Origin: Ilex aquifolium
Taxonomy: Eukaryota; Streptophyta; Magnoliopsida; Aquifoliales; Aquifoliaceae
NCBI GenBank assembly: GCA_951799425.1
Contig: OX637399.1
Span: 15,492,501-15,556,500 of the forward strand
Direction: 5' to 3'
DNA length: 64,000 bases
The notes under the pieces were generated by a model. The model was not told where the DNA came from. It searched no databases and saw only the letters and a list, made by a program, of their open reading frames with translations. Shown here one piece after another: positions 56,778 to 64,000 of this stretch. The translations under genes were made by a program, and so were the position numbers. Every line of letters begins with the position of its first letter. Positions within the stretch are counted from its first letter, which is position 1.

Positions 56778-58310
56778 ACACTCTAGTTATCCTGGCATGC
56801 ACTCCATATGTACATGTGAGATGGAATCTTGTGCTCAAAAAAAAGTATGCTCACATGTAATCCAAAAATGAAGTACATGTTATGAAAATGAAGCGACTTT
56901 GGCATAATCTCATGAACAGAAAACTAGGGCATTGGGTGGTAAGACTAACTCATCATTTCCTTTGAAATTATGCATCTCCCATGCTTCACTAGATCACTTA
57001 GGACTTTTAAGGTTATAGTGGGGCCTTGGGGTGATGTTTAGGTAAAAGAAACGAAGGACGTAGGATGCAAATAGAGTTGTTCCAAGTGAAAGCCTTTTTA
57101 TTTCAAGACACTTCCCTTTTTATGGGATTTTTCATTCCATTCTTACACTTTCACCTCACTCTTTGTTTATTTTCTTTATCTTACTCAACATTTTCTTTTT
57201 CTTTTGATCATTCTTTCTTCTTCTCACCCCTTTCCTTCCTTTTCTTGAATTTTTCATTCTTTTCCTAATGAACTCCTTGAGTTTCACTTCCATTCATCCC
57301 TTGCTCGAATTTCCACACCACACTTCCTTTTCTTTTGCAATCACTCATTTTCAGCTTTTAGGAACAACCAACGTAAGGTAGATATTTCTCTTTTTTTTTT
57401 TTTTTTTTTCATCGGCTTGGTCAAATGTGTGGCATAGAAATGAATTTCAATTAGGCTCAATCACGGCACTAGGGATAAAATTTCACAAGAATAAGGCAAA
57501 GGCTCGAATATTCCAAGATGGCCTAAGATCACTTTCAGATACACATGGGAGGGCATTGCATATACAGGACAACATTAGTCTACTACCCAAATGCACCTAG
57601 CCAAGACAAACATAATGAGATTATTGAACAAATTTGACATTGAAAAATTGTTGTTTTGAGTAATTGTAAGTTCCCTCCAATAAGGATTGGCACTAAAGCT
57701 CTCACGGGTCCTTACTCATCTCCACTACTTATGTCAAGCCCAAAACATGAATCCAGTCCGTAAATTGCTGAAATTACACATTCAAAGGTCACATACAATT
57801 GAATTCAAAAATCAATACATATGTGATACTCACGCATAGGATCAATTTCCATAGTATGCTCATGTGCATCAAGTTCACAACAAAGATCAATATATCATCA
57901 AATCCACACACTCTTCATAAGGGAATACAGATCAACATTCAGATATTTTTCATCAAAAATTTTCAAATTTTTCACATAACTCGCACTAATGTAAGCCAAA
58001 AATCTATCTAATATGTGAAAGGTGAATTTTTTCACCCCAAAAATTCCACAAACATTGGTGTAGCATGCACCTCACCCCCCAACTTGATTCATGCATTGTC
58101 CTCAATGCAACAAAAAATATATGATATGCACTGAAGGACAGTAAAAAAATAGGTAGGGTTAGAGAACACCTCGCAATTGAGCTTCAACAAAAGCACCAAT
58201 ATCTGAAACTAAGAAGATCAATACTATACAACCAAAGAAAGTAAGTGACATTGAATAAAAATAACATAAGTAAATGAAAGCAACTGTACACTAAAAAGCA
58301 TAGACATAAT
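56778..58310 (-). other. Athila 3' noncoding region between pol and element B
   Basis: No gene. Contains the PPT-like motif at 58104-58069, the conserved purine-rich tract (57345-57145 on the minus strand), and sequence matching 44200-45470. The other open frames here (57065-57268, 57799-58011) are unsupported. Confidence 0.7.
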
Positions 58311-59309
58311 CTACTCCTCCACCAAATCCGGATACACGAGATCCGTCAACTCCTCCTCAACTTCTTGCCCTTCAAAACCTTCAAAGAATGGCTTAAGTCT
58401 TTGGCCATTGACCTTGAATGTCTGGCCATTGACCTTGAATGTCTGGCCATTCTCCGGGTTTGTCACCTCAACAACTTCGTTGGGGTAGGCCACCTTGACA
58501 AGATAGGGGTCATCCCAACGGGATCGGAGTTTTCCTTGAAAAATTGAGAGGTGAGAATTATATAAGAGCACTTTTTGCCCTGGCTCGAATGATTTCCGTA
58601 TGGTGGAATTATCATGAAAGATTTTAGCCCGTTCTTTTGAGATTTTGGAGCTCTCATACACATCTCGTCGAATCTCTTCCAACTCATTCAGCTCTAACTT
58701 CCTATGATCATCGGCCATTCTCAAATTAAAATTTAAAGTCTTATTGGCCCAGTAGGCCTTGTGTTCCATTTCGACTGGCAGGTGGCAAGCTTTTCCATAG
58801 ATAAGCCGGTAGGGAGACATGCCCAAAACAGTTTTGAAGGCAGTGCGGTATGCCCATAGGGCATCAGTCAATCTATCGGACCAATCCTTCCTATTGGGGT
58901 TAACCATTTTTTCTAGAATGTTCTTGATCTCCCTATTGGCTAGCTCGGCTTGGCCATTTGTTTGTGGGTGATAGACGGTGGATACTTTGTGAGTGACGCC
59001 ATATTTGAACATTAGAGATGCAAATGGCCTATTACAGAAGTGTGATCCACCATCACTTATGATTGCACGAGGCATCCCAAACCTCGAAAAGATGTTCTCT
59101 TTGAGAAATTTGACTACGACCCGGTGGTCGTTAGTCTTGGTCGGGATGGCCTCCACCCACTTGGACACATAGTCCACTGCCAGGAGGATGTACAAATAAC
59201 CAAATGACATAGGGAAAGGACCCATGAAGTCGATGCCCCAACAGTCGAATATTTCTATGACTAGCATAGGTGAAAGGGGCATCATGTTTCTTAGGGTCAC
59301 ACAACCCAA
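58311..59309 (-). CDS. Athila integrase core and C-terminus, open frame
   Basis: 332 codons on the minus strand, the best preserved Athila integrase here. DDE triad: Asp27 (WGIDFMGPF), Asp86 ([10 protein letters not shown]), Glu122 (GQAELANRE), 35 residues apart. C-terminal boxes [20 protein letters not shown] and [15 protein letters not shown] 21-bp tandem duplication (about 58404-58450) repeats FKVNGQT in the C-terminal box, absent from the other two copies. The zinc-binding domain lies upstream in other frames, so this is a fragment of a broken polyprotein, not an independent gene. Confidence 0.85.
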   Translation of the reverse strand: MGCVTLRNMMPLSPMLVIEIFDCWGIDFMGPFPMSFGYLYILLAVDYVSKWVEAIPTKTNDHRVVVKFLKENIFSRFGMPRAIISDGGSHFCNRPFASLMFKYGVTHKVSTVYHPQTNGQAELANREIKNILEKMVNPNRKDWSDRLTDALWAYRTAFKTVLGMSPYRLIYGKACHLPVEMEHKAYWANKTLNFNLRMADDHRKLELNELEEIRRDVYESSKISKERAKIFHDNSTIRKSFEPGQKVLLYNSHLSIFQGKLRSRWDDPYLVKVAYPNEVVEVTNPENGQTFKVNGQTFKVNGQRLKPFFEGFEGQEVEEELTDLVYPDLVEE

Positions 59310-59600
59310 ACGTTGGCATCTATCGCATCCCTTACAAAACGAAACACAATCTTTGATAAGAGAGGGCTAGTAGAAACCTGATTGAAGAATTTTAGCCGAA
59401 GTCTTTTTCGCTGAAAAATGTCCACAGCACGCTTGTGAATGGCAAAATGCAAGTACGTCCCGTTGTTCATTCTCAGGTACACATCTTCTCATGACTTGGT
59501 CGGGACAATACTTGAACAAGTATGGATTGTCGAAGTAAAAGTACTTCACATCCCCCATAAATCGTCTTCGATCTTCTGGGCTCCAGTGCGGTGGTATCTG
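59310..59600 (-). pseudogene. Athila integrase N-terminal zinc-binding region
   Basis: FNPYLFKYCPDQVMRRCVPENEQ-like and HSQACCGHFSAKKTSAKILQSGFY, then after a stop [20 protein letters not shown]. The His/Cys set is present but a stop (59370) and another at 59601 interrupt the frame. Confidence 0.75.
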
Positions 59601-60494
59601 TCACGTTGCAAGAAAGTTACATATATCAGCATACCAAGGACATACAGAATGAATTGAAAGCAAATGCTCATCAGGGAAAGAGTCAGGGATAGGAATGTGC
59701 TCGTCGGCCTCTTGCACCACAAGCCGGGATAAATGATCCGCCACCACGTTCTCAACTCCTTTCTTGTCCTTGATCGTCAAATCGAATTCTTGTAGGAGGA
59801 GTATCCACCTAATGAGCCTTGGTTTTGCATCCTGCTTAGACAACAAGTACTTCAAAGCAGAGTGATCAGTAAAGACAACAATAGGCCAACCAATAATGTA
59901 AGAACGAAATTTATCTAAGGCAAACACTACCGCTAGCAACTCTTTCTCGGTGGTAGTGTAATTCATTTGAGCCTCATTCAGTGTTTTGCTAGCGTAGTGT
60001 ATCACATACAGTCTATTTTCCTCCCTTTGACCGAGCACTGCACTGACCGCGTAATCACTCGCGTCGCACATGAGCTCGAAAGGTAGATCCCAATTGGGTG
60101 GTCGCATGATTGGAGGTGTGACTAGCATGCTTTTAAGTTTTTTAAAGGATGCCTCACAATCATCCGACCACTCAAAGGGAACCTCCTTATACAGCAGGTT
60201 GGTCAAGGGCCGGGCCAATGCACTGAAATTCTTTATGAATCGACGATAAAACCCTACATGGCCCAAGAACGACCGGATGCCTTTGATGGCTCTCGGCGTG
60301 GGGAGGTTGGAGATGGCCTCCACCTTGGATTTGTCGACTTCAATCCCCCTTGCCGAAACTATATGGCCAAGCACAATTCCTTCCGTCACCATAAAGTGAC
60401 ATTTTTCCCAATTCAAGACTAGATTCTTCTCCTCACATCTTGTTAGAACCTTCTCCAAGTTTCCCAAACATCCCTTGAATGAATCTCCAAACAC
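59601..60494 (-). pseudogene. Athila RT thumb and RNase H, long open fragment
   Basis: Open for 297 codons. FGDSFKGCLGNLEKVL, NLVLNWEKCHFMV, LGHIVSARGIEVDKSKVEAI and IRSFLGHVGFYRRFIKNFSA (RT); then RNase [58 protein letters not shown] with its acidic residues intact. Detached from the RT palm by a frameshift near 60490. Confidence 0.85.
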
Positions 60495-61180
60495 AGAAAA
60501 AGTCGTCCATGAAGACCTCCACTATCTTTTCCACCATATCACTGAAAATCTCCATCATACAGCATTGAAAAGTCCCCGGAGCATTGCACAGTCCAAATGG
60601 CATGCGGCGGTAGGCAAAGGTACCATAGGGGCACGTGAAGGTGGTCTTCTCTTGATCCTCCGAAGCAATCTCGATTTGATTGTAGCCGGAGTATCCATCT
60701 AAAAAACAGTAGAATAGATGACCCGCTACACGTTCTAGGACTTGATCGAGGAATGGCAATGGGAAGTGGTCTTTTCTTGTGCAAGCGTTCAGCTTTCGGT
60801 AATCGATGCACACCCTCCATCCGGTGATCACTCTTGTAGGAATAAGTTCATTCTCATCATTCGCAACCACCGTAACTCCGGATTTCTTAGGTACTACTTG
60901 TGTGGGGCTCACCCATTTACTATCGGCGATTGGAAAAATGATCCCCACATCAAGTAGTTTAAAAACCTCATCCCTTACCACCTCCTTTATGATGGGATTC
61001 AAACGTCTTTGTGGTTGTCGAGAAGGTTTGGAATCCTCCTCAAGATATATGTGGTGGGTGCAATGGTCCACCCAATTGCTCCTTTATGCATTCTCAATAC
61101 CTCCAAGAGTTCTTTTTCTTGTTCCATATTCAATGTAGAGCTAATGACCACCGAAAATGTTTCCTTCTCCAAGGTAGGCA
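60433..61180 (-). pseudogene. Athila RT fingers and palm
   Basis: LNMEQEKELLEVLRMHKGAIGWTIA in one frame, shifted near 61075 into THHIYLEEDSKPSRQPQRRLNP, SKWVSPTQVVPKKSGVTVV, GWRVCIDYRKLNACTRKDHFPLPFLDQVLERVAG, YCFLDGYSGYNQIEIA, PFGLCNAPGTFQ, and the catalytic EVFMDDF, after which the frame is lost. Palm residues are intact. Confidence 0.85.
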
Positions 61181-61902
61181 TACTTCAAATGCGAAGGCAG
61201 AGGCTTCAACTCCAAGTTGGGCTTTTGTTCATCTGATGGAAAAATTCTCTTTTCTCGATGGGGTAACTCCTCGAATGTAGGGATCCACCTTTCCATCCCT
61301 TTCAAATCTTCCACCTCCTCTTGCTCCTCATAATTTTCAAGATCCACAATTCCTTCTTCCTTAAGTCTCAACATCCCCTCCAGCTCCAAGTGTTCCTCAA
61401 TCAATGTGTCGATTCTATTGACTTCACTTACTTCCTCGTCATCACCCGGTTGCTTTGCTAAGTTGAATACATTGAGCTCCATTGTCATATTTCCAAATGC
61501 CAACTTCATTAGACCGTTCCTGCAATTTATCAAGGCATTAGATGTAGCAAGGAAGGGTCTTCCAAGTATTACGGGAATTTGGGAGCTAAGGTTATCAACA
61601 GGATGTGTATCAAGCACAATGAAATCGACAGGGAAGTAAAATTTATCAATTTGAACTAATACATCCTCAACTACTCCCCTTGGTGTACGGATACTACGAT
61701 CCGCCAATTGAAGCGTGATTGAGGTAGGCTTCAACTCCTCAAGCTGAAGCTGTTGATACACCGAGTAGGGGAGGAGATTCACACTTGCCCCCAAGTCGAG
61801 GAGTGCTTGCTCCACTCGACAATTTCCAATGGTGATGGCTATGGTTGGACAACCGGGGTCTTTGAATTTGGGAGGAGTGTTGCTCCTCAATATTGAGCTC
61901 AC
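61141..61902 (-). pseudogene. Athila protease region, open fragment
   Basis: 254 codons open. Protease ALLDLGASVNLLPYSVYQQL keeps the D-L-G active site (61815-61775). IPVILGRPFLATSNALINCRN and an acidic linker lead to LPSHLKYAYLGE. A stop at 61903 separates it from the linker and a frameshift near 61170 from RT. Confidence 0.85.
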
Positions 61903-62662
61903 TTATTCTGTGAGGAACGCCTTCTTGTGGACATTCAATCTCCTTTTCACCGTGCATAGATCCTTCAAACTTTTAGCACAAGATGGGATTTGCTTGATGG
62001 CGTCGAGGAGTGGAATGTTAATCTTCACCTGCTTAAACATTTCCAAGATATCAGCATAATTAGCCACCTTGACAGGTGGCTTCAAACGACTCGGGAAAGG
62101 GGCAGGCATGGGAGGAATAAACACACAATCATCACTTAATTTTTCTTTCTCAACAACCTCTCTTTCTTTCTCTTTACTCACCTCACCCTTGTCGGCGTCA
62201 CCCAATATATCTTTTCCTTTTGGCAATGTGGTCTTGGGTGAGACCGTTGGCAAAATGGTTTTGTCAATTTCTTTGCCACTACGGAGGGTGGTGACAGCTT
62301 TGAGTTGTTCACAACTCTCTTTGGTGGGGTCGGATGACTCAATGACATGTTGCCCCTTAGGGTTTTCTTGGGGTTGAGTGGGGAATTTCCCCTTCTCTTG
62401 TTGTGACACCCCTATGGCATTGGTAATTTTTGTGAGTTGAGCCGAGATGTTGTTGTTAAAGGTGGTTTGACTTTGGATGAAGTTGTAAAGTACATCCTCT
62501 AAGTTCCTCTTATGGGGAGGTTGGTAGGTGGAAGGATTGGACGGTCCTTGAGTAGAAAAATTCTGTGGTGGTGGGTTCGAAGAATACCCTTGCGGATTAT
62601 TCCGGGGGTATTGGGAGCTAGACGCTTGCCCTTGGCCTTGGTATTGATTTTGGTATTGACCT
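61903..62662 (-). pseudogene. Athila gag tail and gag-pol linker
   Basis: YQPPHKRNLEDVLYNFIQSQTTFNNN, the same helix as in the first gag, then EKGKFPTQP, LKAVTTLRSGKEIDK, a Lys/Glu-rich stretch and EMFKQVKINIPLLDAIKQIPSCAK. This shows what is missing after residue 434 of the gag at 42-1424. Confidence 0.8.
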
Positions 62663-63928
62663 TACTTAGGAGGCACGGGAGGTGTATGTGCAATTGAACC
62701 ATGTGGCGTGGGATTCTCATTCCTCCAACTAAAATTTGGGTGATTACTCCAACCCGGATTATACGTGTTTGAGTGAGGAGAGAATGATTGCCTTGGTTGG
62801 TTAAATGCATGGACTTCCTTATGATATGCTTCCTTAAGCGTCGGAATGTTGGGGCACTTCGATGTGGAATGCTCCACATTCTCACATATTGAGCAAAATT
62901 CCTCGGCCTTTGACACTTGTGACACCTCTTGCCTCCTATTGATCTCAAGGCTCTCAACCTTCCTAGATAATTTGGCAATTTTTGAAAGTAGGTCCTCCCG
63001 GTCACTTAAGTCATAAATCCCTCCCCTATGAGTTTGGCTACTCCCTTGAGGGGAAGACCTTGGTACATCGGTGGGATTAGTGATGTCCCATGACTGTGCA
63101 TTTTCCGCCAATGCATCAAAATAATCTAAGGCCTCATCAGGGTCTTTGCTCAAAACTCCCCATTGCACATCATATCGATGAACTGTCGATGGCCTGGTGT
63201 GATTCCTTCATAGAAGAAACTCACCATTTGCCATGGTTCAAAGCCATGATGTGGAATGGATTGTAGCAAATCCTTGTATTGTTCCCAGCGGTGATAGAAT
63301 TGTTCATTGGGCAGCTCAGAAAAATTTTGAATTTGCTTCTTTAGGGTGGTGGTTTTATGCACCGGAAAAATTTGTTCAAAAACACGGAAATCATTTGTCC
63401 CCAAGATGTCATGGTCCGAGATCTCAAGGAATGAAGCCAAGTTTTTGCCTTATAAGTCAGGGAAAAAGGGAACAATTTTATTCTTGCTATCTCTTCCATA
63501 TTGTGATTGGGGAGAAAGGTTGTAACTATTTCCTCAAAGTCTCTTATATGAGAATAGGGGTTCTCATTCTCAATTCCGTGAAAAGTAGGAAGTAATTGCA
63601 ACATCCCTGGTTTAACTATGAAGAGATGAGCCTGGACCGGAAGGTAGATGCATGAAGGTGTGGTGGTGCGGGTTGGTTGAAGGAATTCCAACATTGACCT
63701 CGCCGGAGGATCAATTGGGATATTGTTCCCTTCATTTCTAGGAGGGGGGAAATGCATTTGTGGATTGGGTATCCTATGTTCTGGTCCTCCCCCACCCCTT
63801 TGCACATTCGAGTTGGCATCCACATTTTCAATACTGTCACCCGCATCCTCGGGTGGGTCTTGGTCAAGATTCATGTTGGGGCCAAGGGGTTGCCTAACTA
63901 ACCGATTTTGGTCGTCTCTTCCCCACAT
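62663..63928 (-). pseudogene. Athila gag, three-frame remnant
   Basis: Starts MWGRDDQNRL at 63928, with an acidic/Pro-rich N-terminus. MLEFLQPTRTTTPSCIYLP, PTFHGIENENPYSHIRDFEEI and LFPFSLTYKAKTWLHSL follow (capsid); a frameshift near 63350 and another near 63160 interrupt the capsid. Then ALDYFDALAENAQSWD and the zinc knuckle CSICENVEHSTSKC (about 62890-62850), and a stop at 62662. Same domain order as the gag at 42-1424. Confidence 0.85.
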
Positions 63929-64000
63929 ACAACAAAATATCTACAAATGAAATTATACACAAACAAGAATATATACACGAGACAACGTACCTAAGCCCGT
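63929..64000 (-). other. Leader of the minus-strand Athila element, continuing outside the window
   Basis: AT-rich, no PBS or LTR reached within the window. Confidence 0.5.

Overview
This is a gene-poor plant window made almost entirely of nested LTR retrotransposons. The evidence for a flowering-plant genome is the mix of families: Athila-type Ty3/gypsy gag-pol, a chromodomain-bearing Tekay/Del-type Ty3/gypsy element, a Ty1/copia remnant, Athila-associated 'putative plant transposon protein' ORFs, and the plant primer-binding sites used (initiator Met and Asp tRNAs). I see no intact host gene. The only host-derived coding sequence I recognise is one decayed exon of an acylpyruvase (FAHD1-like) gene at 34487-34686.

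Layout. 1-18660: decayed + strand Athila sequence. It holds a gag (42-1424), an unrecognised small ORF (1735-2175), an LTR end (3180), a broken pol (3181-6260) interrupted by minus-strand Tekay element A (6267-13634), the rest of that integrase (13635-14028), a second copy of the small ORF, an env-position ORF (15191-16330), and a second pol fragment (16371-18540). 18666-28955: element C, an intact Tekay element with 2.6-kb LTRs, a 5-bp TSD (TTAGT) and a 1535-residue gag-pol; its LTRs are almost identical, so it is young. 28961-35130: a MITE-like stretch with an AT-rich tandem repeat, a minus-strand copia remnant, unassigned sequence and the FAHD1-like exon. 35131-40749: a minus-strand Tat-like LTR plus an intron-containing ORF on the opposite (+) strand, the arrangement of the antisense extra ORFs known in Tat-lineage elements. 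It is hit by a solo LTR (37833-39492, TSD CTTCC) and by a pol-less Athila-like element (40750-47514). 47515-64000: a minus-strand Athila element (gag-pol 63928 to 58311, 3' region, env-position ORF at 48882-47555), split by element B (49834-56772, TSD GAAAT), a recently moved Tekay derivative with only 1.15 kb between its LTRs.

How the parts relate. C encodes every activity needed for movement (capsid, protease, RT, RNase H, integrase, chromodomain). A and B share the same RT deletion, and B also lacks gag, yet B has near-identical LTRs and a perfect TSD, so it probably moved in trans. The least explained signal is a dense array of the 10-bp palindrome GTACCGGTAC in the LTRs of B and C, repeated in the LTR of an unrelated Athila-like family and upstream of an Athila env-position ORF; a related LTR carries a different palindrome with the same ACCGGT core in a similar layout. 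A second pattern is a predicted intron inside the Tekay LTRs, whose splice sites are conserved in A, B and C although the sequence between them is not.
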